A stretch of DNA of 64,000 nt. It comes from Moringa oleifera (Eukaryota; Streptophyta; Magnoliopsida; Brassicales; Moringaceae). The DNA is taken from positions 8,571,501-8,635,500 of the forward strand of contig JAJFZO010000034.1 in assembly GCA_021397835.1 (NCBI GenBank), in the 5' to 3' direction. A program made the translations under genes and the position numbers. The notes under the pieces were generated by a model. It was not told where the DNA came from, did not search any database, and worked only from the letters and a program-made list of their open reading frames with translations. This document shows positions 47,401 through 59,830 of this stretch, in pieces; position 1 is the stretch's first letter, and each line of letters starts with the position of its first letter.

Positions 47401-49676
47401 GCCGAAGGATTGCCTAGCAGTAATAGTTACTAGGAGAGCCCAAATGACTCTTACGGGAAAGTCGTGGGTGCTAGTAGATACTCGTGCCAACTTTAAGGAA
47501 ACCCAATGACTTTTGAGCTACTTTTGTGAGCGAGTTGCTTGTGGTTGCAGACACTAACGCTAACATTAGGGGAACCCAAAGATTGCCCAGTTATTGTTAC
47601 ACGACAGTTATTAGTGTGGATAGACGCTAGTGCTAACACTGAGGGAGCCTTGCGATGGCCCAATAATAATCACAGGCATTGGAAGAGTTCCAACGATAAT
47701 CGTTGTGCTATCATTAACGTTGGTAAACATCAGTGCCAGACTAGGGAAGCTCAACGATGACCAATAATAGTTGTTAGTGCTAGCAAATAGTTGTGTTGGG
47801 TTCCCTTAGTGATGACCTAACTATAATCGTTAGTGCATATAGACGTAAGGCCAAGCAGCAAAGTAGTCCAACGACAGCATAGTAGTAGTTGTTGGCATTG
47901 CGAGAGCCTAATGACTATTGCAGGAAAGTCACAAGTGCTAAAGATGCTCAGGCTAGCATGAAGGGAACCCAACAACATCCGAGCTATTTTTACGGGGCAG
48001 TTACTTGTGTTCGCAGATGCCCACGCCAATATTAGTAGAAATGAAGGATTGCCCCACTATTACTAGTCGGTAGTTACTAGGTTCGATAGATGCTAGTGTC
48101 AGCATCGAGTCAGTCCTGTAAAGACCCGACGATAATGGCATGCATTGGGAAAGCCTAACAACAGTTGCTGTACAGTCATTAACGTTTGTAAATGCAAGTA
48201 TTAGCCCTCGGGGAGCTCAATGATGATCAAGAAGTAGTCACAAAACTAGTGAACATCAGCAATTGCTAACGGTCGCCATTGATGCAGGTAGACTCGAGCG
48301 CAAGCACTAGAGGAGCCCAATGATGGCCTAACAGCAGGGGAGGGCATTGGGAGAGCCAAATGACTATTGCAAGGCAGTCTCTACGCTGCCAGCCATTTAT
48401 ATTTGATTGCCCTAATGATGGCCCAATGGAAGTCATTGGGGCACAAGGACGTTGATGGCAAGCACTAAAGGATCCCAATGACTACTGTAGGAAAGTTGCT
48501 TGTGTTGGCAGAGGCAGAAGCACTAGCTTTGGAAGAACCTAACGACTACCTAGCTACTTTTGCGTCACAGTTACTAGTGTCAGTAGATAGTAATGCCAAG
48601 ACTAGAGGAGCTTAATGATGACCTCGTAATAGTTGCTGGCAATGGGAGAGCCCAATGACTACTCTGCGTAGTCACTAATGTTGCTAGATGCCAGCACCAG
48701 CACAAAGGCAGCTTAGTGATGACCTGGCGGTAGTTTTTGGCCCTGATAGGTATCTACACTGGGTATCCTAATAATGGCCCAATGGCAGTCGCTGGCACAG
48801 GTAAAAATGAGGTCAAGCACTAGAGGAGCTCAACGATAGCCTAGTTGTAATGGTCAGCGCTCAGTGAGCCCAATAATTGCTATAAGGTAGTCGTTGGTGT
48901 TGACAGACACTCGTGCTAGATTAAGGAGAACTCAATGATTGCCTAGCTACTTGCTATCAGGCAGTTGCTAGCTTTGGTCAACGCTAATGCCTACATTAAT
49001 GGAACCTAAGGACTACCTAGCTATTACAGCGCCGCTGTTGTTGGTATCAATAGAAGTTGGTATTAGCACCAAGGGAGCCTAATGATGACCCTATGATGCT
49101 CACTACGATAGGGAGAAGGCAACGACTGCAACTTGGTAATCACTATGGTTGGCTAATGCTAGTGCCAGCAGTAAAGGATCTTAGCGATGACCCAGCGAGA
49201 GTCATTAGTGCTGGCCAACATCTATGCTAAGTTCCCCTAACAGTGCCCAATTGTAGTCACTAGCATAGGTAAATGGGACAATAACAACAAGACGAGCCCA
49301 ACGACAACCTAGCGGTAGTAGTTAGCAATAGAAGAGCTCAATGATGTCTGCAAGGGAATCGCTTGTGCTTGTAAATACTCGTGCCACCTTTAGGGGAATC
49401 CAATGAATGCCTTGCTTTTTTTGTGGTGCAATTGCTCATGTTGGTAGATGCTAGTGCCAGCACTAGCGAAGCCCAACGATGACCTTGTGATAGTCACTAG
49501 CATTAGTAGAGCCTAATAACTATTATTGGCAATCGCTAATGCTTGTAAATGGCAGCGCCAACACTAGAGCAATGAAACAATGAGCTAGTGACAGTCACTC
49601 GCGTTAGTAAATATTAGTGTTGGTTCTCCTAGCAGTAACCTAACGGCAATAGGGGGCACAAGTACATGCGAGGACA
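41485..49676 (+). repeat. Class A IGS satellite array, array 2
   Basis: About 8.2 kb of the same satellite as 2663-19590, same orientation, with the full submonomer order seen repeatedly (for example 42860-43320). It begins abruptly after class C and passes into class B at about 49676 without spacer. Short open frames are not conserved and are not called. Confidence 0.87.
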
Positions 49677-52600
49677 ACCAAAGGTGCCTCATGATAGTTA
49701 GACTCTGTCTGTCTATAGTATGCCCAATGAACATGTTGAAGAGCCACATCACCCAAACCATAGGCATGATAATTAAGCCATGGTTGCATCTGGATGGCAC
49801 TACATAGGCGTAAGGCCCACCATGTGGCTGCATAGGCACGTTAGGTAGGCTAAGTGCACCCCATGCAAGCAAAACCCTCATCACTATCCCTCGATAGTGA
49901 GCCCAGTGAGTGTGCCAATAGAGCTGCATCACCCAAACCATAGGCACGAAAAGCAAACCATGGCTGCCTTTAGCAAGTAAGACATGGCAAGAAGATCCAG
50001 CTTGCAGCAACACAAGGCTCACTCGTATAGCCAAAGGCACCCCATGTGAGCAAGACTCTCAAAATTATCCCTTGATAGTGTGCCCGACTAGAATGCTAGA
50101 AGAGCCGTGTTGCTCAGACCATGGGCATGGAAGGCAGGCACGCCATGGCTACCTTTAGTAGGTACGGTACGGGCAAAAGTCTTATTATGTGGCTGCACAA
50201 GGCTCGCCTACATAACCAAGGAAACCCTACACTAGCTACATGCTCTTCATTATCCTTTGATAATATGCCCAGCAAGCATGTTAAGAGAGCTGCGTCGCCC
50301 AAACCTTAGGCATGGGAAATATGCTATGCTTTGCCCTAGCAGGCACAGCATGGGCGACAAGTCTACCATGTAGCTCATCAAGGCACTCCAACCTCCTCAA
50401 GTGCGGCCCATGTGAGATAAACCCTTGTCGTTATCCCTCCTTAGTATGCGTAGCGAGCATGCTAAGAGAGCCACGTGGCTCAAATGAAAGGCACGGGAGG
50501 CAAGCCATGGCTGCCCCCACCAAGTGTGACGTGGACAGAAGGTCCAGCATGCAGCCATACAAGGCATGCCAGCAAGGCCATTAGCGTTCCACACGAGCGA
50601 AGCCCTCATCATTGTCCCTTGAAAGTGTACCCAACAAGTGTGCCTAGTGAATCGTGTCGCTCAGATCGTAGGCACAAGAGTCACGCCATGGCTACCTCCT
50701 CTAAGCATGACATGTGTGAATGGCCCAGCGTGCAGCCATGAAAGGCACGCCAACCAAACCAAAGGTGCCTATGTAAGACAAATCCTCGTCGTTGTCCCTT
50801 GATGGTGTGCCCATAAAGCATGGCATGCGAGTCGTGTTGCCCGGACCATAGGCACTAGAGGCATGCCACAGTTGCCCCTAGTAACTACGACATGGGCGAA
50901 AGGCTAAGCGTATGGTAGCATAGGGCACGCCCGCATAGCCATGGACACTTTACTCGAGCCAGACATTCATCGCTGTCCGTTAACAGTATGCCTAGCGAGT
51001 GTGCCAAGAAAGTCGTGTCGCTAAGACCATTTGCATGGGAGGCAAGCCACGATTGCCTTAAGCAAACATGACATGGGCAGGAAGCCCCAACGTAAGGCCG
51101 TAAAGAACGTGCCTGCAAAGCCAAGGATGCCCTGTGCAAGCCAAACACTCGTTGCAATCCCTTGATAGTGTGCATAATAAGTGTGTTAGAAGAGCTATAT
51201 TGCTTCGACCATGGGTAAAAAAGGTAAGTTGTAGTTTCCCATAGCAGGCACAGCTTGGATCTAAGGCTGAGTGTGTGGCCGCAAAAGGCATGCCACCAAA
51301 GCTAAGGGTGCCTCACTAAAGCTAGGCTCTCAAAGTTGTCCCTTAATAGTGTGGCCACATGCATGCCAAGAGAGCCATATCGCTCAGACCATGAATAAGG
51401 GAAGTAACCACAGTTGCCCCTTGAAGACAAGGTTATGGCTGCAATGGGCATCCCAACATAGCTAAAGGTGCCTCAGCGAGCCTAACCCATATTGCTAACC
51501 CTCGATTGTGTGCTAGGTAAGCATGCCAAGGAAGCCACATTACTTGGACCATGGGCATGAGAGGCAAGCCACAACTAGCCCCAACTGGTACAACATGGGC
51601 TAAAGGCCCAATGAGTTAGACCCTCATTTCTACCTTCGATAGTATGCCTAGTAAGCGTGTTACGAGAGCCTTGTCACCTAAACCATGGGCATGGCTGTCC
51701 CCAGCACGCATGGCTTGGCCACTTAGCGTACTGTCGCAAAGAGTGCATAAGCCCAGTCAAGGATGCCTCACGCAATCCACACCTTCATCGCTATCTTACA
51801 ATAGTGTGCCTAATGATGGTGCCAAATAAGCCACGTCACTCGGACCCGTGCCAGAGGACGTAATCCATGGTTGTCCCTAAAAGATACACTAGTTAGGCTA
51901 AGGACACCTCACTCGAGCCAGACCCTTGACACAATCCCTCAATAATGTGCCCAGTAAAGGTGCCACAAAAGCCACAACTACTTTGAGCAAGCATGGCATG
52001 GCCGGTAGACACAACATATGGTCACTAAGGGCGAGCCAACATAGCAAAAGGTGCCTAACGCAAGCCAAACCCTCGTTGTTGTCGTTTGATAGTGTGCCCA
52101 GGTAACATGCCAAGGTAGTTGCCTTGCCCAACCATGGCACAGGCCGAAAGTCACGGCTGCCTTTAGTAGGAACAACATAGGTAGAAAGCCCAATATGCGA
52201 TAGCACAGGGTGCATTAACACAGCAAAAGGCGTCCCATATGAGCTAGACTTGTTGCTCAAATTGTGGACACGAGAGGCAAGAGACGGTTGCTGCTAACAA
52301 GCACGGCATAAGCGGAAAGCCTAGTGTGTGACCGTAAAAGGCACACCAATAATTCCAACGGTACCTCACAAGAGGCAAACCCTTGTCGTTGTCCCTCGAT
52401 AGTGTGCCTAGCGAGTATGACACTAGAGCCATAACACCTACACCGTAGCCATGATAAGCAAATCGTAGTTGCCCCAAGTAGACTTGACAAAGGCGATAAG
52501 CCGAGTGTGTGACTACTGAGTGCCTTCTATGCAAGCCAAACCCTTGTCACTGTCCTTTGATAGAGTGCCCAACGAGCGTGCCATGGGAGCTGCATCATCT

Positions 52601-53340
52601 AAATAATGAGCATGAAAGGCATACCATGGCTACCCCAATCGAGACCGCATGGGTGCAAGGTCGAGCATACGACTGCATAAGGCACGCCAATATAGCCTTA
52701 GAAGCCCTATGGTGTGATAGTGTGCCCAACAAACATGCTAGAAGAGTCACATTGCCTGGACCATAGGTACAGAAGGCAAGCCATGGTTTCACTTAAAAGG
52801 CACGGAATGGGCAGAAGGCCATGCGAGCGATCACACTGAGTATGCCAACCCTACCAATGACACCCTTTCATGCTTGACCATCATCATTGTATCTCGATCG
52901 TGTCCCAACAAGCATGCCAAGAGAGCTACATCGCAAGGACCATGGGAACTACATAGGCAAAAGGCCTAGCTTGCAATTGTAAAGGGTGCTCTTACCATGA
53001 CAAAGGCACCTCAGGCACCTTGGACCCTCATCATTATCTCTCAATCATATGCCAAGCGAGCATGCCAAGAGAGCCACACCACCTACACCATAAGTAGAAG
53101 AGGCAAGCCAAGGCTGCCTCTTGCAGGTACAACATGGGCTGAAGGCCTAGCTTATGATTGCACAGGGCACGTTAGCCATGCCAAGGGGCCTCATGTGAGC
53201 GAAACCCTCATTGTTGTCCCTCGATCGTATACCTAGTGAGCATGCCACAAGGGTCGCATCACCCAAACCATAAGCATGGGAGGCAAGCCACGATTACCCC
53301 CAACATGCATAACATGGGTGGAAGGCCATGCGACCTCATG
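49677..53340 (+). repeat. Class B array upstream of unit 3
   Basis: About 20 monomers of the class B repeat (CCATGGCTGCCCC at about 50502, with matching words near 50684 and 50868, spacing about 182). It starts with CCAAAGGTGCC directly after class A sequence and leads into the single-copy IGS spacer. Several open frames of 60-120 codons occur on both strands; they come from the repeat and show no domain. Confidence 0.87.
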
Positions 53341-54162
53341 GGCAAGCTAGGATAAACCATGGGCCTAGGCTATGTTGTTTTCTCAAGGTATCCATGGGTG
53401 GTTGCAGGTGCACTACATAGGGTAACAAGCATGCACTTTGGGCCTTCTCAAGGCACTGCTACCTCGATGGGCTGGCCGTAATGCTCTGTTGCAATTTTTT
53501 TATTGAATTGATGGTATTTGGTATTTGAATTGCATTAAACATTACATAAATAAATCATGCAATTCATTAGGAGTCTGACCTTGAAAATTGGAAGGATGCC
53601 GACTTATAGGCTATTTTTCATGATTTTTTGAATTGTTTTGCTATACAAAATTCATGAAAAAAATATATGCTCAAAAAATTTTAAATTGTTTATGTTGGCA
53701 GATCAAATTTTCTCCATATCTGTGCAAAATTTCAACTCATAACTCCTTGCAAATAATTGTTTAGACCCATTATCATGACTTAAACATATTGATGTTTCCT
53801 CCGACTAAAAGTGATTTTTAAAGAAAACTCTTTAGGGGGGAAGAGCTCATTTACTTGGTAGGTGCTCAAGGGCCATGCGTGCTCTCCCCTGCTTACCCCA
53901 CATAGGCAAGCACTGGGCTTGAGAAACCCAATGCACATGAAATGGGCTTGGCAACTTGCCACTTTGCCCATCCAGCCGATGGTGCGAGGCTGTGGTGGCT
54001 ACCATGACTGACCAATAGGCACCCGACAACGTCAGCTAACCAATTTAGGCATATCTGATCAATAGCCAATAAGGTGGGAAAATTTATGAGAAATGAAATT
54101 CGCTATAAGTAGTGGGTAGTGAAATGACATAAATTGTAGGATAATAAGTGGAGATATGGCTA
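53341..54162 (+). other. IGS spacer upstream of unit 3
   Basis: Homologous to 28201-29003. It has the same AT-rich patch (about 53620-53760) and the same conserved block after it (ACTCTTTAGGGGGG near 53827, TTGGTAGGTGCTC). No gene seen. Confidence 0.75.
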
Positions 54163-54615
54163 GACAAGCTCGATAGTATGGGTGACAAATCTAATGATGA
54201 TACATGCCACATAAGGGCCTATTTGCCAGGGGAATTTTGAGCATGTGCAGTGCTTCGTTGTAGGCTCTCGAGGTGGTGAACGCAAGGGTTGATCCTAATG
54301 CTTAAGCTTATAGAGGTGGACACTTTGCGTAACGCGATCGATGACACAATCATCAACTATTAGCATTGATCGAGCTACACGCTTAGCCCAGGCATGGCAT
54401 GACACACTAGTTTCAAAGGCCTTGTCGATGGTACTTTGCCATCAAAAACTTGTCCCTCATTACAAAAGCTCGACGGTGTGGGCGGTAAAGCTAACGATGA
54501 TGCATGCTACACTGGTGGATCCTTATGCTCAGGCTTATTGAGGTAGACTCTTTAACCGATCATTAACCATTAGCATCATTGATGGTCCCTTCATATCAAA
54601 AACTTGTCCTTTGCT
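54163..54615 (+). repeat. Class D repeats upstream of unit 3, one full and one truncated
   Basis: The first copy is complete, with CACATAAGGG at 54208-54217. The second starts near 54468 and is cut right after GATGCATGCTACAC, losing the rest of the start motif and about 150 bp. Confidence 0.78.
54208..54217 (+). promoter_or_regulatory. Possible Pol I start motif upstream of unit 3
   Basis: CACATAAGGG, at the same place as TACATAAGGG in the class D repeats at 29048 and 29930. Tentative, by motif and position. Confidence 0.32.
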
Positions 54616-55167
54616 ATTGAAACATTTTCGCACTTAGTGGCCTAGTTGCGATAACACTCAATGGCCTGCATGATCGATGGGCCTTTTGTTAGTCATCTTG
54701 CAGCTCGTTTAGTGCTATTACTGCCCATTTATACATGTAGTGTATGAGTGGTGATCTTTCTGTATGCGTTGGCAGGCTCCATGCTTCCCTTCCAACTATT
54801 GGTTAGCAGGTCACTTTAGCTTGACCTCGAGCCCCATGTTAGCATTCATCAGTGACTTTGGGACCCTATGTCGTGTGCCTACAAAATGGAATTTGATGAT
54901 TTGAGTTTCTTGTCTATCCACCATGTTCGTGCCTCATGTTCCAAGCATGGCTGTCTTCGGCATGCTATTGCTTTGGTGCATAGGCACTTGGCCATCGCCT
55001 TCGATGCAGAAGGTATTATGACAAGGGTGACCTCGATGTCTACCTATCTAAGCAAAAGTATTTATCCTACATCCTATCGATTTTGAATGACGACTTATGA
55101 GAGCTTTTGCCTTAGTAAGCCTTGTAGCACGCTTTAGTCCTCGTTGGCCTGACGTGTTGAAGGATGC
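54616..55167 (+). other. 5' ETS of unit 3
   Basis: Homologous to 30183-30737. Better preserved near the 18S start (AAAAGTATTTATCC near 55055, GAAGGATGCTACC at the 18S boundary). Confidence 0.75.
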
Positions 55168-55746
55168 TACCTAGTTGATCTTATTAATAGTCATATGCTT
55201 CCCTCAATGATTAAGCCATGCATGTGTAAGTATGAAGTAATTCAGATTATGAAATTATGAATGGCTCATTAAATCAGTTATAGTTTGTGTGATGGTACCT
55301 ACTACTCGGATAACCATAGTAATTTTGGAGCTAATACGTGCAATAAACCTGACTTCTAAAAATTGTTCATTTATTAGATAAAAGGTCGATGCAGGCTTCG
55401 CCCATTGCTCGATAATTCATGATAACTTGACAAATCGCAAGGCCATTGTGTCAGCAACGGATCATTTAAATTCTTACCCTATTAACTTTCAATGGTAGGA
55501 TAGTTACCCATTATGGCGGCGACAGGCGATGAAATAATATTGAGCTCTTTGAGTCTAGTAATTAGAATGAGTACAATCTAAATTTCCCAACAAGAATCCA
55601 TTGGAGGGTAAGTCTGCGGCCAGTAGCCATGGTAATTTTAGCTCTAATAGCGTGTATTTAAGGTTTTGCAGTTAAAAAGCTTATAGTTAGACCTTAGGAA
55701 AGGTCATAACAGGGTTTTCCAAGGTGAACCTATGGAAGGATCATTG
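55168..55746 (+). pseudogene. 18S rRNA pseudogene, unit 3, internally deleted
   Basis: Only 579 bp. It starts with TACCTAGTTGATC and ends with GGAAGGATCATTG. A deletion of about 110-120 bp lies near 55530. A second, of about 1.1-1.2 kb, joins GACCTTAGGA to AAGGTCATAACAGGG near 55700, bringing the first third of 18S next to its last 50 bp. The 5' end and the ITS1 junction are well kept. Confidence 0.93.
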
Positions 55747-55941
55747 TTAAAACTCGCTTAGCAAAACTACTCGCAAACATGTTGTAAACACACTTGAGGG
55801 GTAGAACGTTATCAAGCCCCTTGTTGTGCATAATAACAAAACTCATAGCATGGGATGTGCCAAGGTACTCGAATGAATGAGCACGACCCTATTGCCTTGA
55901 TCTCAATGCATGTAGGTGGCCATGTCATCCTTAAATGTCTA
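55747..55941 (+). other. ITS1, unit 3
   Basis: 195 bp. It carries GGGATGTGCCAAGGTACTCG, a better preserved form of the angiosperm ITS1 motif than in unit 1. Its first bases (ACTCGCTTAGCAAAACTACT) resemble the start of eudicot ITS1. Confidence 0.88.
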
Positions 55942-56106
55942 AAACGGCTATCGGTAATGAATATCTCAGCTCTTGCATCAATGACGAACATTGCAAAACA
56001 TAATATTTGATGTGAAATGCAGAATATTGTGAACCATCAAGTCTTCGAACATAAGTTGTGCCCAAAGCCATATGGTTGAGGGCACGTTTACTTGGATGTC
56101 ATGCAT
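55942..56106 (+). pseudogene. 5.8S rRNA pseudogene, unit 3
   Basis: 165 bp, full length. The three diagnostic motifs read CAATGACGAACATTGC, GAAATGCAGAATAT and TTCGAACATA, all mutated and at other positions than in unit 1, so the two copies decayed independently. Confidence 0.93.
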
Positions 56107-56304
56107 AGTGGCCCTTGATCTCTTGGTGAGGGAGGGACCTCGCGGGGCTAATATTGGCCTCCTGTGCACCGTTGGCTTACAATTGGCCTAGAAACGAGTC
56201 TCGAGTGACGCCTCATAATGACTTGCTGGTAGTAGAGGCGTTATGCTCTCTCGTGCACATGTCGCTAGCTCATGGCTTATAGACCCATGTTCGATCAATG
56301 AAGA
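56107..56304 (+). other. ITS2, unit 3
   Basis: About 198 bp, with GGGGCTAATATTGGCCTCC and TTGGCCTAGAAACGAG as in unit 1 and angiosperm ITS2 in general. Confidence 0.86.
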
Positions 56305-59300
56305 TGCAAACCTGGGTCAGGCAGGAACACCAAATGAGTTTAAGGATATCAATAAGTGGAGGAAAAGAAACTAACAACGATTCCCCTAATAACGGTGAAC
56401 GATCTAAGAAAAGCTGAGTTTGAAAATCGAGTGTCTTCAACCCTTAAATTATAGTCTAGAGAAGCGTCCTTAGCAACGAATCGGGGCCCAAGTCCTTTGT
56501 AGAGGGATGCTAGAGAGGGTGAGAGCCTTGTCTCGTTTGAACTTTATCATACCATGAAGTGCTACCGATGAGTCGAGTTGTTTAGGAATGCAACCCCAAT
56601 CGAGCAGTAAATTCTGTTTAAGGCTAAATACGGGTGAGAAACCGATAGCGAACAAGTACCTTAAGGGAAAGATGAAAAGGTCATTGAAAAAAGAGTCAAA
56701 GAGTGCTTAGAATTATCGAGAGGGACACGAATGGAGGTCGATGATGCACTTCGATCGGATGTGGAATGGTCAGGGGCTAATTCTTTGATTAACTTGGGGT
56801 GCAAATCGACACGGATTGTGACAGTAACCTGAGTCACAACCTTTGATATGCTTATGGAGACATCGTCATCGAGACCATGGCTGGCAGCGCATGTTATGTG
56901 GCGTGTTTCAGCACCTACATGCTCTCGCCATCGGCTAGTGGGCTTTCCATTCAACCTGTCTTGAAACACGAAGCAAAGAACAACATGCGTGCGAGTCAAC
57001 AGGAAAGTAAACCCATAAGGCTAAAGGAAGATGATTGGTGGGATCCCAATAAGTGCACCACTAATCGACCTTGGTTTTTTGAGAAGGGTTTAAGCATGAG
57101 GATGCTTGTTAGGACCTAAAAAATGGTGAACTATGCCTGAGCGGGATGAAGCCAGAGGAAGCTCTAATGGAGGCTCACAGTGATGCTGACATGTAAATCA
57201 TTCGTTTGCCTTGGGTATAAGAGCGAAAAGCTAATGGAATCGTCTAGTAGTTGGTTTCCACCAAAGTTTCCCTCAAAACAGTTAAAGCTTAGTTACGAGT
57301 TCTATCGGGTAAAGCCAATAATTAGTGGCATAAATGGCATAATGCCCTCGAGCTATTCTCAAACATCAAGTATGTAAGACAAGGCAACTTCTTCATTGAG
57401 CTATCCCATATAATGAAGAGCTCTAAGTAGGCCATTTTTGGTAAGCAAAACTGGCAATGTAGGATGAACCAAAAGTCATGTTATAGTTCCTAATTATGGG
57501 CTAACCTAGAACCCATAAAGAATGTTAGTCGATTAAGACAACAGCATAGCGGTCATGGGAGTCAAAATCTACTAATAGGTGCATAACAACTACCTACTAA
57601 ATCAACTAGTCCTAAAAATGGATGGCACTAAAGGGGGCAAACTATACCTAGTTGTTGGGGCAGAGGCAAAGCCCCAATGAATATGAAGGCACGATGCTCA
57701 TAGTAAACCCAAGGTAAGGCCGAGGCAAAGCGACCATCGATGTAAATCTTGGTAGCAATAGCAAATATTCAAATGAGAACTTTAAAGGCCAAAAAGGAGA
57801 AAGGTTCCATGTAAGCTTGAAAGGGATCTAGTTAAAATTTTGAAACTGAGATGTGGTGGTTGATAGTAGCATTATGGAGTCCAAAAACATCGATGGAGGC
57901 CTCGAAAAGAGTTACCTTTTCTATTTAACGGCCTACCCACCCTGAAAATGACTTAACAAGAGGTAAGGTCCAATGGCTAAAAGAGCATCGCACGTCGCAT
58001 GATGTCTGATATGCCCTTAAAAATCTGGAGGATTGAGTGCCTTCTACACCTGATCGTACTCATAACCGCATCAGGTCTTCCAGGTGAATAGCTCTGGTCG
58101 ATGAATAATGTAGGCAAGGGAAGTTGACAAAACGGATTCGTAACCTTGTGAAAAGGATTGGCTTTGAGGGTGGGCACAATGGTCCCAGTCTCGAACCTAT
58201 AGGCTATCAATGGATTGCTCGAGCTGCTCCTATAACGAAAGTGGGTTGTCACATGCTGACCGAGGGAAAAATTGGGAATGCCACATTCTCGGGCCTTCTT
58301 TCGGTGCCAAAAAGCCAACTTAGAATTGGTGCAGACAAGGGGAATCTAATAGTTTAATTATAACAAAGCATTGCGATGGTCCGTGCAGATGGTCACACCA
58401 TGTGATTTTTACCCATTACTATGAATGTCAAAGTGAAGAAATTCAACCAACCATGAGTAAACAATAGGGTAACTATGACTCCTTAAGTAGCCAAATGCCT
58501 CGTCATCTAATTAGTGCCGCACATGAAAGATTAATGAGATTCCTACTATCCCTGTTTACTATCCAGTGAAACCACAACCAAGGGAACAAACTTAGTAGAA
58601 TCAGCAAGGAAAGAAGACCTTGTTAAGCTTAACTCCAGTTTGACTTTGTGAAATGACTTAAGAGGAGTAAGATAAGTGAGAGCCGGCAATGGTGAAAGTG
58701 AAATGCCACTACTTTTAACGTTGTTCTACTTATTTCTAGAATCGAAAGCAAGGCATCACCCTACTTTTTAGACCCAAAGCCAGCCTTGATTGGCCAATCC
58801 AAGCAAAAGACATTATCAAGTAAGGAGTTTGGTTAGGGGGCATATCTATTAAAAGGTAACGTAAGAGTCCTAAGATGAGCTCAATGAGAACAAAAATCTA
58901 GTGTGGAACAAAAGGTAAAAAGTTATTTGATTCTAATTTTTAGTATGAATTTGAGCCGTGAAAGCATGGGTTATCGATCCTTCAGAGCTTCAAAATTTGA
59001 ATCTAGAGGTGTGAAAAAAGTTACCATAGGAATAAATAGCTTGTGATAGCCAACCGCTCATAGTGACGTTGCTTTTTGATCCTTCGATATTGACTCTTCC
59101 TATCATTATGAAGCAAAATCTACCAAGTGTTGGATTAATCACCCATCAATAAGGAACGTGAGTTGGGTTTAGACCATAATGAGAAAGCTTAATTTTACCT
59201 TATTGATGATCGCATAGCGATAGTCAACCTAGCACGAGAGGAATTATTGATTCGCATAATTGGTGATCGCGCTTGGTTGAAAAGTTAATGATGCGAACCT

Positions 59301-59602
59301 ACTGTGCATTGAGATTATGATTGAATGCCTCTAAGTTAGATACCATGCTAGAAGCAATGCATGCGCTATCCCTCGATTATTGACATATAGTAGAGGCCTC
59401 TTAACCCCCAAAGCCACATGTCGATGGCCAAACTCGTACAGTGGAAGAGCGTCACGGGTTACCTTGAAATATGATTCCTATTGAGCAACAAGTAAAATCC
59501 TTTGCAAATAACTTAAATATGTGATTGGGTATTGTAAGTGGTAGATTGACCTTGCTGCCATGACCAATTAAGATTCAGCCTTTTATCGCCCTAATTCATC
59601 CC
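56305..59602 (+). pseudogene. 26S rRNA pseudogene, unit 3, near full length
   Basis: About 3.30 kb against about 3.38 kb for plant 26S, and collinear throughout. Landmarks: TTTAAGGATATCAATAAG near 56338, the peptidyl-transferase region with GACGTTGCTTTTTGATCC near 59080, and the sarcin-ricin loop at 59231-59244 reading AGCACGAGAGGAAT (two changes from AGTACGAGAGGAAC). Changes are mostly transitions plus small indels. It is the best reference in the window for reading the scrambled unit 1. Substitutions in universally fixed loops argue against function. Confidence 0.93.
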
Positions 59603-59830
59603 TCCCCCCCCCCCCCAAGTCCACATTTACAATAATCGTCCCTCTATTTTCGACGATTAATGCCACGAGGTTAGAAATCATCCCTCAAAATAATTACCAT
59701 GGTAGAAGAGGCAAGCCTTTGGGCTTATAAAGAAAGAGAAACACAATGGAATACATTTGGAAAAATATCTGAAAGCAATAGGGAACTAAGTATTGCTCTA
59801 AAGAAAGTAACTAAAATTTATCCCTCATTG
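59603..59830 (+). other. 3' spacer after 26S, unit 3
   Basis: Starts with a run of 12 C (59604-59615) and continues with the sequence shared with 24825-25060 and 25922-26160 (AATCATCCCTC, AAAGAGAAACACAA). Probably holds the Pol I 3' processing or termination region by position; I cannot point to a defined terminator motif. Confidence 0.68.

Noticed and set aside
49585..50040. 151-codon open frame on the minus strand
   Set aside because: Crosses the class A/class B junction. It is composed of repeat translation and has no homologue elsewhere in the arrays.
50312..52534. Cluster of 60-120 codon open frames on both strands
   Set aside because: All come from class B monomers. The frames are not kept from monomer to monomer, and residues such as PCHA and GTLSRD repeat only because the DNA repeats.
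57977..58318. 113-codon open frame on the minus strand and 77-codon frame on the plus strand
   Set aside because: Both lie inside 26S rRNA sequence of unit 3. Chance frames in rRNA genes are common.
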